Below are positions 39,101 to 53,576 of a DNA stretch of 64,000 nucleotides, piece by piece; within the stretch, counting starts at the first letter, position 1; each line of letters opens with the position of its first letter. Below the pieces are notes generated by a model. That model was not told the origin of the DNA, did not search any database, and was given only the letters and a program-made list of their open reading frames with translations. The DNA comes from Lichenostomus cassidix (taxonomy: Eukaryota > Chordata > Aves > Passeriformes > Meliphagidae). The position numbers were made by a program, and so were the translations under genes. The stretch spans positions 30,345,944-30,409,943 of the forward strand of contig CM039188.1 of NCBI GenBank assembly GCA_008360975.2. The letters run 5' to 3'.

Positions 39101-42100
39101 CAGAGCTACAGAGCTGCCCCATGGGGCACTTCATGGGATTTCCAAGGGGGTGTCTGGAGATGGAGGCAAAACTCCACAGCTTTACCTTCACTTCCTCTGA
39201 GTTTCACAAAAAGGATCATGACTAAGGTGCACACTTGTTAACAACTTGGAAGACTAAACCAAATATTATTTATTACATACAGTCATGGTGTGTTTTACAG
39301 TCTGCTGGAGCCATCTCACAAAATGTTAGCTTTGAGAGCTATCTCCCTTCAGCAAAAATGGGACAATCAACAAGAAATTACATCAAAAGAGACCTGAAGT
39401 ATACAAAGAGACAGGGATGGTTTGCACATTCCAAAGCTTTGGCAGATCTGCTTTTATTCCGAGGAAATGATAGTTCTGCATGTATTTCAGATGAAATGAG
39501 GAAAGGAAGAGAACATCAATATTTATTCTGACTCTCTAAGTATTCCTAGTTATTAAAGTTACTACTGCAGTTGTGAAAATACAGACCTCACCTCAGTAAA
39601 AGTGCTCTGATCTATGTTGTAGAGAAGCTCCTCCTGAAATTTCTCATTGATCCTCAGAATCTCCAGATTAAGCTAAACCCTTATTCATGCATACATCACA
39701 GCAGCACATTTTCAGGCTCTTTTTCTTTCATGTAGATATTTCTCCCCCCTCCACAGAAGAAAGTTTTGCCCAAATGCCTGTAATGATTGCTCTTGCACCG
39801 AGCCTCAGTGCACACAGCCATCCACATGAGGGGATACATTCACACGGCAAAGCTAATACTTTTGTTATTTTGTTTGGAATTTTATACTCTCTATTTTTAT
39901 TTAAAAGTTTTAAAAGGTATTTATTAACTACAGAGAGAAGGGGAAAAAACTGCATTAGCAAGACAGTGCAATTACATCACTGCTGAGTTCACAATAAATT
40001 GCTGTCAACTCTTCAAGCACACACAAAATAGAAGAGGGTTTTACAACCTGTCACCATCTCCTGACAGGCAGGTAAGTCACTGCTAATAATCAAAACAAAG
40101 CTCCTTTCTGGGTCTAACTTCTCCCAGGAATACTCTGCAAGATGACAGTCTTTAGTTAAGTCACAACCAGAACAATTTTTTGCTTCTGATGTGAAGATTT
40201 TGCTGCTTTCCCAGACACAGCCAGAGAGCTGAGCTCTCCCCTTTGAATTCCTTTTTGCACCTGAGCCCTGTCTGACACAGCAAAGGCACAGCCCACCTGG
40301 ATTTTTACCAGCAAATCTCACTGGAAGCAGAAACTTCCCTGCCATTTGTGTTTTGAGAAGCACCCATTGGACAACCCAGCAGGGACCTCTTTAAGTCACT
40401 GTATTTGATAACATTTCTGAAATGCTGAACGGAATTTTGGAAATATCACCATACTTTAACCCCAAATTGCTATTCCAGGAACAGCCAAATGATACCAAAA
40501 CACAGAGATGGAGATGGGTGTAGGAGATGTTTTCCTGCAGTTTGGAGCACACATTTAAACTGCTTGTAAACAACAGGTGAAAACAACAAACCCCCTAACT
40601 CCAGTCCTAAATGAGGCAGATTGAAAGTGAGGGCTTCAGACACATTTAATGAGGGAATGTTGATGCTTCCAGACCTACAGGCCAGATGGTCCTATTTCTA
40701 CAAAGCCCAAGGATGGAAAAAAGTAAAACCCTCCAGGTGTCTACTGTACATTTCAATCTGTGATAATAGTCAAGAAATGACAAGTCTGATAAATTAAAAC
40801 CCCAGGAGGCAAAGCCCAAACCAGAGAGAATTTATAGAGAAAATACAATTTATGCAGCGACTTATGGAAACAAAGTAGGAATTAAACCAGCTTCCTACCA
40901 AAGAACTGTAATAATTTTATTTAATCCAGAGCATGTAATGGCTTTAAAAAAAATGCTAATCTGGAAGAAGCTGTTCTTTCCTAGCCTCCAACTAGTAAAG
41001 TTTTCTTTCTCATTCAGACCAACACCACTTGTCCAGCCCCACTGCTAGTGCCTGTCATGTTGCATACTAATGTACTATTTATATTTGTACCAATATTATG
41101 TGTGGCCTTGCTGCTGCAGTCAGGCTCAAGCAAGAGGACTCTGTGCTTCTGAAAACCCTGTCACAACAGGAAAGGGATGGTGTGTAAATGCCAGGCTGAC
41201 ACAGAAAAGAACCTGTTGCAGAATGATGGTCTGGGTGAACATTAATTTGTGCATAAAGCATTTCAAACAGCACTTGAGACAGGTGTGATTTGCTGGTTTC
41301 AGTTTAGCTGCACAGGTTCTCGTTGGGAATGCTTTTATGTCTGTAATTTAAGGGGGAAAAGGCTATTTCTTCCTTGACTGAAGATAATGTTGCTTGAGCT
41401 ATGATGTTCCTTATTCCAAGTAATATAAGCAAGATGCTCCCAAAGAAAGAAATTTATTTTCTCCAACAGGCAGGAAAACACACTATTGAATTTATTAAAA
41501 ATATCCATGTGGATAATTTTATTCCAGCTTTGGTGTTCCCTAGTTTCACTACAGCAAGGATTTTACAGCACATTGCTGTTTTACCAGACAGTCTTTCATT
41601 AAAATTCCGAGGTCTTCAAAAATAGGTGGTTCATTATTTTTCAAATTTACCTATATTTCAATATGCTGAAATCATTTATCACCAGGAAGCAGAGGTGTTG
41701 CTATGCAAATATTCACTAAATGCCTATTTCATTACCTCATCCAGGTAAGGCATTTGAAGCAGAAGCCCACTGAATTTGGTCCACGCTACTGAAAAAATCA
41801 AGGTGAAGCACTAAAACTCCTGATGCTCACTCACCAGATGTGGACTCAGATCCTCACTTGTGATATTCTCTATATATGAATTTATAAAAGTGTGCACAAA
41901 CCAGAAAGGTGTTGCTTGAAAATAACACAGTGTTGCACACCTTTACTTAAAACAAATGTAATTTAACTTGCATTATAAAGAATCCACTTGTTCATTTCAG
42001 AAATCTGGGCCTCATTTTGTTTGATGCCACCATACAAAATCATAAAAGTTACTGATTTTTGAGAATCATAAGCCTTTTCACATGAAAAATGTTAGCAGTA

Positions 42101-45100
42101 TCTTACATCCATATTCTTGGAAAGTAGCATAGTTTGGCTATACAGGATAAAACTCTCATTCACTTATCTTTGCTGAAAACCACCTCACAATTTACTCCAC
42201 AGCTGCAGATTAGTTACACTTTTCACTTGCTCACTGCCTTCTCAAAACCAAATGCAAACAAAAAAATTCTCCATAATAAGGATTTTATCTTTCTTTGGAC
42301 CTTCCTTCTTTCAAGGTCCCAAACAGAATAAAGGGAAGCTGGTATATATTTTGAAGAGCTTATGTAGACTGCAGATTTTCCACTGCTGCTAATGCTTACA
42401 TAATCCATTTCCTTCTCCTTGATGGATCTGCAGTCTTTGTAGACTAAAAACTTCTACATCAACATTTCCTAATGAGCAGAAGTATCTCTATGAGAATCTT
42501 GTAAACAAACTTCTAAAATACTTTCTTAAATCTCATTTTTCACCAAAACACTACTGGCACTTTTTTTTTTTTTTTATAAATTAGAGCTCTGCTGTGTTTT
42601 TCCAGGAGACTTTCCAACCCAAGAGTGTAATCCCTGCAGATGTATCTACATGCATTTGGCAACAATCTGAAATGACAGTTGATGTGACCTTTCAGAGGCA
42701 GGTATCTCCCATCTCTCTATAATTATTTAAACAAAAACATCATTCGATAATCCACTGCACATTAAGGCTCAGAAACATCCCTTGGTTCTTAAGTAAATAA
42801 TCTAACATACTGCTCACAGCCAAATATAATAAATACAATAAAGTCCAAATAACCAACAAACCTTATCCTAAAAACCTTCTGAACTAGAAAGTGAGGCATT
42901 TGAGAGTCTTTCTGGGCCCCAAAGCATTTTGCAAGCTTTCTAGTGGTTAACTTCATCATACCTACATGTATACAGTGATCTGACATGGTGCCTTTGTTTG
43001 ATATGCTACTAATCAATGAGAGGTGAAATACAGCTTTCAATATTGTGTTCCAATTGCCCATTGTGCAATTAAGGCAGGTAAGGAAAAAGCCTTCGGGGTT
43101 CCCAAGCAGTTGCAACATGCACAGAGAACTCCTTGCCATGGCAAATATTTACATATGTTGGCCACAGGAGCTCAGGTAAGTTTTCACTTCATGATATCCT
43201 GACTTCATGACATCTATTGACTTCATGATCATGGCAGCTACCAAACAGCTGGAATAGAATATTTAGGCTCATCATCTCTAAATATGAGCTAATAAATCAC
43301 TACAGCTTTTATGCAACCCCTCTGCTCTTCCAAAGTTGTTCTTTCAGAAGAACAAGTGCAGCTCTCTGCCAGGGCAGTCTTGACTTTGCATATGGTTTGA
43401 GGAAAACAAATACTTCACATATGTAAATACATTTCACCAGCACAACTGAACCTTCTCAATATATACATATGATTTACATTAGACAGCAAAAATTTAGGGT
43501 ATCTGCTAAGGACAGAGCAAATCAGTGTTGGTGCTGTGAACTAAAAGTGTCTCCATCTGCAGTGAGAATAGGGAGAAGGAAGACCAGGGCTTGGCATCCC
43601 TCAACAATGAATTATGGGGCCATATGGCAATAAACTTAACACTTAGGTTGTAAAAGGAACCATAAATGGAACCACAAGGCCCTGATTTATGCACTAGATA
43701 GATCCTGCTTTGAGATCTAGATTAATTCTTTAATAAAGATGCTATCCATCACTGGGAAAGGCCTGCCTTGGTTGTTTATTTGCCTATCATGAACAAAGAG
43801 TGTTAATTATGTTGTTTCAGATATAGTAGGTCTTCCCTGATACTTACAGCCTGCCACAGAGCAATATGTCTTATGCAGGAATGCATTATATTTTCAATTG
43901 AAAACGACTTACCAAATTGAAAACATAATTTTTTGTCATTGTAAGCCCTATAATGTATTACAGCTTGCACTGCTAGATAGCAACAGAAGAAAAAAATCAT
44001 ATCTGCACCTATTTTTACTGTAGAAAATAGAGCTGTATGTTATTTCAATTAGCAGCTTAAAAAAGTGTCACTGGGGATGAAATAAAGCTAAGGATTAGTT
44101 TCAGGAATGCCAAAATGTCAGTAACGGTTCTGAAAACATTTCTGCCTACAGTACTATGAATGTCACAAGTTGAGGCTTTCTGGCCACTTTTCTATCACCT
44201 TGAACAGAAATGTCATCAGGACAGCAGCTCTCACACAATCTCACCTGTTGTTGATTTTGGGATAGATCCCCTTCTTGGAAAAACTCAAACCCCAGGAAAA
44301 TTAAATCCAGGAAAGAGGGCTGGTCTGACCACAGCCACAGTGGAAGGTGAGCTGGTGCTTGGTTGGCCTCAGCTTCACTCTCTATTTTTATTTTGACTTT
44401 TCCCACACTGAAGCTGAATGCTACAATAAAAAAACTTCCCCAAACCTAGACCATCCAGGCTAAACTGAGACAGAACAAAACCTCCAGGGATTTACCAACT
44501 CAGCCTAGGATAGAACTTTAAAACAATTACAATTGTATCATTATTACCCACTGGAAAAATTAATTTAGATCTTCTATAGCTTTGAAATATAAAGGTATGA
44601 AAATGTGGCCTCAAAACAATGGCATTAATCTAACATAAATTGATATCCAAATGGTACAAAAATTGTGTTTGATGTAAAAATAAATAAATGAATGCCAAAC
44701 ACTAGCTGCTACAGTGTTATGCAGAAGTGGAAGAATGAATAGGTTTTGATCCTAAAAACAGGTATTTCTGACTTGAAATGTAGATCAAGCCTATTGCAAA
44801 GGCACAGCTGTTTTTAATTCAACACTTTGTTTTAAATGTTTGTATTATTCCAACAATGAAGCATCAGTACCATTTGTTGGGTCAAAGAAGTCATCAGGAG
44901 CTTAATTAGGTAACATCAGCTCAAGCTCTTGAGCCTTACTCAAATATCAGTGAAACCAGTGAGTCTCTTCCATTGATTCCAGCAGGTTTAGCTTCAGATC
45001 CATACTAATTTCCTTCCAACCAATAAAGTGTTGCCATTTTCTCAATTTTCTTTTCCATGCCTCCTTATTTGTTTCCCCTGCAATCATTGCCATCTCTAAA

Positions 45101-46984
45101 AAAAACCCATAATGGATTTAACTTTATTATTTAATTGAAAACAAAGGAAGGAAGGCAATATTTTTCCAATGCTTTTATATCCTTTAATCCAGCTTCTGAC
45201 AATTATCTCCACAGCCACTTTATTCTCGTGCTGGAATTAAAGTAGCAGTTTGTTAGGATTTCTCTATCTGTAGCCTCCGGATTAAAAATCCTGTGATGAC
45301 AAAAATAATAATTTTAGCAGTTCTCGAGCTGAAAAAAGTAATGTTTGGAAACTTTTCTTGTATTCCATCTGCAATCACAAAATGGAAGCACTTGGTCTGA
45401 TTAAAAATCACATTACTGGAACCTGAAGTTTCTTCAGTCTCAGCAGTTCAGTTTGGGCTTAAAAAGTGTTTTGGACAAATGTTCAGATAACGTGGTGGGT
45501 TTTTCCTCATTCTGTCTCGTAATCCTGAGAGCTACATTTCTTTATCACTGTGCTGCTAGTTTAATCTAAACATTTTTATTTCTATTCCTTCCCAGGTTGT
45601 CAAGATTATGTCCCTATTTACATTTCCATTCTTTTGGCTTCAAACCCAGAGTTCAAATTTGCTCATGTTTTTTGGTAAGCTGGGAAAGCAATATCTGGAA
45701 GTTTTAGTAAATCCTACTTTGTAGGAAATGAATTATACTTTTGATTTATAGTTTTAAAGCCGTAAAACTTTCTTGAATATATTGCAATGTCCATTATAGT
45801 TTGTCATCTTCAAGAACTTCCATTCCTGCTAGAGTCCCCCTGTCTCTCTGAAAGAAACTCCAGTCAGTGGCCGTGTACTCCTGATTAAAACAAGCACCAA
45901 TTCAACCTTTTAATTTTGTTTTCATTCACTTTAGAGATAACAGAAGAGTGATGTTAATGTTTTGTAGTTGGGACACCTGTATGGTATCAAATCTCCTTTA
46001 ACACACAGTGGTAAAAACTGCATATCTGATGCTCAGCCTGTAGTCACACTACCCAAAATGTTTTTCCTCCTGATTTACATGATTAACTTATTTAATGAGG
46101 CAGAAAGAAGGTCTCATCCATTGTAGTTAGTCACAAGCAATGCAGTACTGAATAAACAGCAACAGCACATTAATCTCTCTGACTTTTCATTATTATCCAC
46201 TAACAGGAATACATTTGTACCTGCTTTCATGCTTAAATGCACTTGTTTGCTGGTTTTAAGGGAAGAAAAAAGCAACCCCAAGGTTATGACACAGCACATT
46301 AAGAAATGCCTTTTGGATACTGCAGGAAGGGAAGCCAGAAGGGACAGTTTGTGCACAGCCACCTGGTGAGAGGCTATGGCACCATGGGAAGAGTTTAGGA
46401 AAGGAAAGCATGTGAAATAATTCACCCACAAGGAAGGGAGCCAGAGCATGAGTGCTCACTCTCTTCTCCTTTCAGCAGCAGTAAAATAACCAGAGATCAG
46501 AACAGGATCCTGGCCTTCCATGAGTGAGACATGGAAACCCACAGTCCTTTCACACACACGTGCATGGGGTCTTCACACACAGCATCAGCATCCTCAGAGG
46601 CAGGAAACATGATTATATATATGCATTGCCTCTTCCTACCATTTCCTCTCCAAAGAGGCAAATAAAAAGTGGTATTTGGTGTGATCTGTAGCATGGTTCA
46701 GCCTGATGTCATTACTGTGTGAGAACATTTCAAAGCACAGCTCTCTTACCAGTCAAGGGATGATTAGAAGGTTGATTATGGATAGATTTTGTCAGAACAG
46801 CCATTGCCCAGCACAGAGCTGAGGTGTTCCAATGAGAAGTGTGAGGATAACAATAAGACCACTTCATTATAGTCTTGTCTGGGGACATGGTGGACACAGA
46901 GCAAGAAATTCCAGCAGCACTCTCAGAAAGTAAACCCTGCTATCTCCCCCTCTCAGTTAAAACCACCAGGGACTTGAACCACTA
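36111..46984. other. Intergenic, nothing recognised
   Basis: Nearly 11 kb without a recognisable exon, RNA gene or transposable element. Local features are a T17-18 tract near 42560, a short ATATATATA run near 37462, and a three-fold loose repeat of GACTTCATGA at about 43185-43235. Open frames up to 116 codons lie on both strands, are at chance length, and show no known domain. Confidence 0.45.
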
Positions 46985-47312
46985 CTCACCTTGAAACACA
47001 TTTTTTTCCACTCCCAGAATGGTTGGAGCAAATGAAGATGATGGAAAATGCTCTTTTACAATCATCTCCACCAATGCCCAGGTTGCTCAAAGCTCCATCC
47101 AGCCCCATCACTTCCAGGGATGGAGCATCCACAACTTCCCTGGGCAACCTATTCCAGTGCCTCACTGTCCTCACAGTAAACAGCTCCTTCAAAGTATCTA
47201 ATCTAAACCTGCTATCCTTCAGTTTAAAACCATCAACACTTGACCTATCACTACAAGCTCTTGCAAAAAGTCCCTCTGCAGCTGTCTGGTAACCCCTTTT
47301 AGGTGCTGGAAG
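46985..47312 (-). mobile_element. CR1 LINE 3' portion, ORF2 C-terminus and 3' UTR
   Basis: Read on the minus strand, about 47192-47100 encodes the CR1 ORF2 C-terminal signature RHWNRLPREVVDAPSLEV, then drifts out of frame (GLDGALSNL). Upstream on the same strand (47310-47195) lies the matching DNA of the preceding passage: the plus-strand words CTATCCTTCAGTTTAAAACC, CTTGACCTATCACTACAAGC and CAAAAAGTCCCTCTGCAGC are classic reverse-complement CR1. The 3' end lies to the left near 46995-47035 (CCAGAATGGTTGGAGC). It is the best preserved element in the window but is 5' truncated and frame-disrupted. Confidence 0.9.
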
Positions 47313-50300
47313 GCTGATATAAGGGAAGATATTAGTATCATAAGCAATACTTTCATCTTATCCATTATGCAGAAGTCTTTGTATTCCAGGAATTAAATCT
47401 TAGATAGATCTATCCTTGTCTGCATGAAAAAGTCAGTACCATTGATCAGCAGTGCTTTGAAGATGCCAACAACTTTAGATCAGAATCTTCCACACCAAGG
47501 TTCTTTTGTTGGGTTTTTTTTATACTTTTTTCTAATGAACCCACAGACAAACTTTGAAGGAGGAAGTATAAAAGGCAATGAACAAAGCAAGGTTCCTGTC
47601 CATTTTTGTCTTTGTGGGGAAAAAAAATCTGTCTGGGAATCAAGATTTTGTAATGGGCTGAGCTGCCATTGATGCTGTTTGTTCAGTCCCAATGCACCAG
47701 AGCAGAACCACAATCCTCCTAATCCAGCAGGTTGATGTAAAGAAAATAGCCGTTTCTGAAACATCAAGGAGCTGTTTAAGACAAAAAGAGGTAGGGATCA
47801 ATAGGAAATAGATATTTCTAAATGTAGAAAACCAAAAGAGAAGAGAAACTAGAAGACAGAGCTGGGGGGAGAGCAGTAGGGAGATGCAAAGACAGGGAAG
47901 GTGGAACTTTTGCTTGTTTTCTGAGCATGTTGCACTAATATGAGTCTAAGTCAAGGCAGGACAGTAACAATTCTAGTGTTACCAAAGACAGGGAAGAAGA
48001 GTTCAGCAATTGTTTCCCAGCCATTTTTGGAAAGAGGATGTGCAGACCTCTCCCTTACTAGCAGTCAAACTCCTTAGCATACAACATCTGCTCAGGATGA
48101 CTTGCTTGTACCCAAGATTCAGAGCTCAATAAATCTTGGGACTTCACATATGCTCCAGAAGACAGAAAAACTGTGTAGTTGTAATGGAGTGTTGTGAAAT
48201 ATTTGACCTGAAAGGGGGAGGGGTTATACTTCCTAACTATCCTAAATAAAGACCTATATTTGATAGTTCCTAACCAGCATTAATCAAGTCAGGGATTGTA
48301 CTGTATGCAAATATTCCCAAATCTGAGCACAGGACTGTTTATAAAAAAACCCCAATGGATCTAGTAAAATAAAACATTCAAAAACATGCAAAAATATGTG
48401 CCTTATAACCTGGATGCAGAAGATAACAACCAGCTAGTGTCACCAGCTTACACAACTGCTCTTTTTGTTTAAGAAATAAGATATATGTCTGTATCCTGAA
48501 CTTCTAAACTCATTCCCTATGGGTGACCTGAGGAAATGTGTATTCAGGAAATGAACAAAGCAAAGAACCACACACATTGCACAATAACCCTAACCACAGT
48601 ACATAACAACAAATCTAAATTAACTTTAACTTCATGGTATGCCAACAGAATTTGGAATTAATTTCTGATTTGGAAGAGCTTTACCTGTCACTTTATATAT
48701 CTCATATATTCCCCCTCAACCATTCTAAACAAAACTATTTTCTAGCTTTAATATCCCATCATATTAAAATAATATTAGAGACAGATTTCATACACTGGAG
48801 TTTTTCAATATTTTTGCAGTATTTGTAGGTGAAACCACAGTTAGAAAAAATGGATGGAATAATTTTCCATGAAAGAATTTGACCAAATCTGATCAAATAA
48901 AAAACATCTTGCAGTGGAAATGTATCAAATGAATAATTTTAGAAGGCAGAAATGTTCTATTCCAACTTTCATTTTGAATGATTTCATTTCCATTCCATTT
49001 ACATTTATATATACATATGAGCAGAATAAACAAAAATGAAAGGAATTAACACATAAAATTAAAGCTATTTGACCACAAAAATCTTCTAAGGGTCTTTTTA
49101 CTTCCAAAGGCATTTGAGGACAACAGTCTGCTGTCTTCACAGTACTTTCTAGATGCAAGAAAAAAATTTGCAAAATATTTGTAGAAAACACAGCACAGAT
49201 GATGTTAATATCAAACAAAGGGTTATATTTCACTCATATCTCCTATTCCATCTGTACTGGTCTGATCAGGGGATGTCACTACAGCGACCTTATAAATCTC
49301 CATTAAAAAATACCTCTCTTTGTGACTTGATCAGATAAAAATTACAACTTCAGAGCACAGAAGAAAACAAATCCTAGACTATCTATTTGTCTCAGCTGGG
49401 AGATCACCCATGAGCCAATTTGACACTGGGATTTTCAGATGCCTAAACATAGCAGCTCCTTTTTCTCTCTCATGTTAACATCCACCCTCCCCTAGCAATG
49501 GCAAATTATCCTCTGCAACCAGATGTGCTGACTTGCAATACATATCCACGCTGCTAGGTTAGACATTTCCCTGATGAAATCATGTATTGCTTAAAAAATT
49601 TAAAAAATAGTTGAAGAGCAGAAAAGCAGTACTAGAAAGACTCTTCAGAGGCTGATGGATAGTTGCACCACTGTTGAGCAGAGTTTTGGTACAGTGATGC
49701 TGATCTCTGCCTTTGTTATATTTATTAAAAGTTATATTAATGCTGGGGTTGTGAATTCAGTATTAATATAAAACAGGTTTCACCGTTATTCCCTGAGACA
49801 AAATTTCACAATCATGTACATTCCCTTTGCCCTCTGGCAACTACAGACATAGATGAGCCTATAGAAATTTCTGTAATCCAACTATTTGGGGCTACACATT
49901 CAGTGAAAGGAAAGCCTTGCTCCCCACTTTGTACCAATACAGAAGGATAAGGAAGAGTTTTTCCAAAATCACTGGTATCAATTGAAAAAAACACAGACAT
50001 GGGAAAGAAAGACAAAGCAGGTAACATGCAACACAGCAAGGTACAATCAATAGAAATAAGAACAGAGACTATGACAAAGCACAAAAGTTAGGAATACAAC
50101 AATCCCCAAGTCCCATTTCCTTAGGCTGCAGCTGGTTCTCTTACTGCTCCAAGCTGTGTTTGTGGAACCCTGAGCACCCTGCAGCCTGACAAACTGCTGC
50201 ATCAGCCTGCTGAGCTGGGGAAGATGTTCCCCTGGTGCTCATGGCTGTAGTTAACCTCTTACTTGCTTCTGGTATGTGTTACAGAACTGGGATGTGAGGA

Positions 50301-53300
50301 CAGAATCAGAGATGGGAATAAGCAGGTTAAAATAGACACACAAAACTTCCATCTCTGCCCCACAGCTGTTCCCAGAGCCAGCTCAGGGATTTCCCTCTGC
50401 CCACATCTCAAACACCCCAGCACTGGAGCCCCACTGAAGTTACAGGCACGGATCAGCTACTTCTAAATTTTAAATTTAATTACAGCATTCCAGTACCCAG
50501 TATGGAGCAAGGAAACTATTTCTTCTAACTGTCCACCACAGCTGGCCAGGTGCATCTCAATAGTTTTTCATTTGGTATTTTGGATTAAATTTCTCAAGAT
50601 TTGAAACAAAAAAAAAAAATTCTCAAAAACCCCAAAATTAAGCCAAATCAATTAACAGTAACAACAAAACTTTATGATAATTAATACTTATATAAGCATA
50701 ATATTCCACTTCCTCATGACTACTTTACTATTCAAGCAAAGAACATGAACTACACAAGACAAATCAAAATTTCTCCCAGCTCTGCATTAGACACAGACTA
50801 TCCAGACATGATACAGTTATTATGTGCAACCATTTCAATTACAAAGACTGCTAAAGCATGTAATTTGACAAACACTTCATGCAGTATCTCCTCAGCTGAT
50901 CTGGCAAGAAGGATCAGGACTTGCAGATTAAGTGTCAACCTCCCAGTTGCCTGTGAATGTTACCATTCACTTAAAAATCTATTTTCTCCTTTTAACTCCA
51001 TTGTGCCCACATGCTAAATCAGAGTTTCTTTCCATGACAAGCATCATAACCCAAAAGTGTTGCTTGAAAGAGTTGAATTACTTAAAATATACACTATTGC
51101 AAAGTGTTTTGAGCCTGTATTTGTGTTTATTACAACACCAGATCATCTTTTCATGTTACAACATGCTGCATATTGCTTAAAAATTAATTAATATTATGGC
51201 AACAGAAGTGCTATCATGAGAATTGTTTACTCTTTGGAATTTTAAGAACATTCAACAGCCTGGTAGCATTGGTTTCTGGAAATTAATTTTGAAATCTGAT
51301 AGCAATAGTTAAGGTCTGTAGCAGAAGGGTTTTCATGATGTGACACCTAATTATAACACAATTTAAACAATCATGCAGATAAAAGCTGTGTCAGTGATCC
51401 CAACAAATGTGTCTAATTAAATGCCTCCAAAGGGGAAAATGCAATCACTCAGTAGGCTTAATTTTATATTGACAAAAGAAATTAAATTTAAAAAATACAT
51501 ATTTTTTTAGCCCGTAGTTTCACATATATATATATGTTGCTTTGAGATGTATGGAATATCCCAGTGGACCAGTGGCAGGAGCAGCCTGAAATATCCATCT
51601 AATGCCCATAGAAACCACATTCCCAACAAGAAATCATACAATGAAACATTTTATTTTCCAAAAGACATCTTTTTCAAGAAGACTTCAAGACTTCACAGGG
51701 TTTTCAGCAGAAAACTTTCGTCTAATCAGTTTCTCAACATCAGACATTTTTTCCCATTTATTTAATGAGAAAATAGAGCTGTTTGCTGTAACTGAGGCAA
51801 CACTTAGCAAGGCAAGTTTCTTGGCATAAGCAAGTCAAATTATTGTAGAAACAAAACAGCTATTTCCCCTCTATTTCACCTCTAGCAGCTATTTCACAGC
51901 AGGGATGTGGTACCAGTCTTATCTATTGACCTTTGATTATACTGCAGATAAGAAAGGGAGGACTAGTGTATTTTTATTTGATTTTTATTTCCTGATTTTA
52001 AAAGATAGAGAGAAAGCACTATCAAGAGTGAGAAACAATTCATACCAGATGAATCATAATGTGGACAAAATATCAAGATGAAAATTAAGCTTCGTGTCTG
52101 TGTAATTATGAAATGCTTTTTGCACTGGTAACTCCTGGGAATTTAAGCATCAATTGGATGAAATAAATACTTGGAACCTAGAACAAAGAGCAAATATAAT
52201 GCAGTAAATTAAATTCATCCTCTGTTCAAATCCTGTGTGAAGAGAGCACAGGGCAAGGACAGGATCAGACATAAGGTCTGCTCTTCTCTGTGATTTCTTG
52301 AGAGCTGCTGCCCAGAGAGCCTCAGTCAGGTAAATGAGGAGTTTTGTACTCATGCAAGCAATGACAATTTACAGCAAGCCATGCCATCATGCCCATCACT
52401 AGGAACAGAACATGCACTGTCACCTGAACACAGTCTACTGGCCACAATTAGAGTACAATGAAGCATTTCTCTGGGCTAATTCTTCTGTGCCTCTAAAATC
52501 GACCTTTTACTGGAAATTCCTCACTCTTCAGACCCCTTGGTCTGGCTTTCACCTCATTGTGTATTCCTCTTCTCCATCTCAACAGTCCATTAATGTTTAG
52601 TGCTGTCTCCCACCTTGCCTGGAGTCTGCTCTAATATCCTGCAGTGCTCAGTGTTCCATACTTCACCCCTCTGCACTCACTTGCTATCTTTATTCACACA
52701 CAGGGTTTTATTTACAGTGGTATCTGAGCAGAGCAAACCCAGGAGTCCTACTCTCTGCTCAGGCACTTTCTGTCTGATCCCACGTCACCATCTGCAGCTT
52801 TTTCATCAGCATGTCAAAACCTCATTATTTTTCAATATCTTCTTCTAAAAGCTTCCTTGCTCTCTCTCCTTTATCACAGCTGGAAATTCTGTGTTTTTCC
52901 CTGCTGTTCAATTTGTAATCTCAGGTTTGTTTCTGATGTCTCACCTTCCCCATGTGCTCTCTCTCCTCAGCTGGGGCAGTCCACATTACCCAAACAGAGG
53001 GGAGGAGGATTGAGCTGTTTTCACCTGCAACCCAAGCACCTAGAAACCAGATGAGAGTCATAGGATGCACCTCCACCTGCTCCCTCTTCACCAGCTGAAA
53101 GCCCTGCTCCTATTTCCAGCCATTTACACCTTGCAGGATCACAAAAATCATTTCACCACCCCTACCAGAAAGAGCTCAGGGTTATAAAAGCTACTTTATC
53201 CCAAGGCAGTGCCCAGTTAAAAAGCCCTGAGGTGTTTGTGGCTGCTGTGAAACACTGAGGATTTGTCTGCAGCAGCATTTGTCAGGGGCTGCTGGCACCT

Positions 53301-53576
53301 GCCTTGTCCCCCTGAAGCACCAGTTATTATTTCTGTGATGGGGAACAGAGAGGGACAGTAATAACTGTCCTGTTCTCCACTGGGGATCTGAGTGTGAAAG
53401 GCCACACTCTTTGGCAGGTTGGTTAACAGCTTTCAAGTCAAGTCTCCCTGATTCAGTGATTTTCACTTGTACTCTGTTTTGTTTCCAGCAAAGGACAATG
53501 AGATCTTTTTTTAGCTCCACTCTGCTGCTTGGCTAAAGACACTGGAGTGAGTAACTTGCTGTGGTGTGGAATAACC
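47313..53576. other. Intergenic, nothing recognised
   Basis: AT-rich sequence without recognised genes or repeats. A 9-bp inverted repeat (CCCAAGATT ... AATCTTGGG, 12-base loop) lies at about 48114-48143 and a short ATATATAT run near 51525. Neither has supporting context. Open frames, including one of 109 codons on the minus strand at 53191-53520, are at chance length. Confidence 0.45.

Noticed and set aside
43185..43235. Three loose copies of GACTTCATGA as a regulatory array
   Set aside because: Copies are imperfect and spacing varies; weak evidence for anything beyond a decayed short tandem repeat.
48114..48143. 9-bp inverted repeat as hairpin RNA or terminator
   Set aside because: Inverted repeats of this size arise by chance many times in 64 kb; there is no longer stem typical of a microRNA precursor and no gene context.
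53191..53520. 109-codon minus-strand open frame
   Set aside because: Chance length and no recognised protein; it does not join sensibly to the neighbouring long plus-strand frame.
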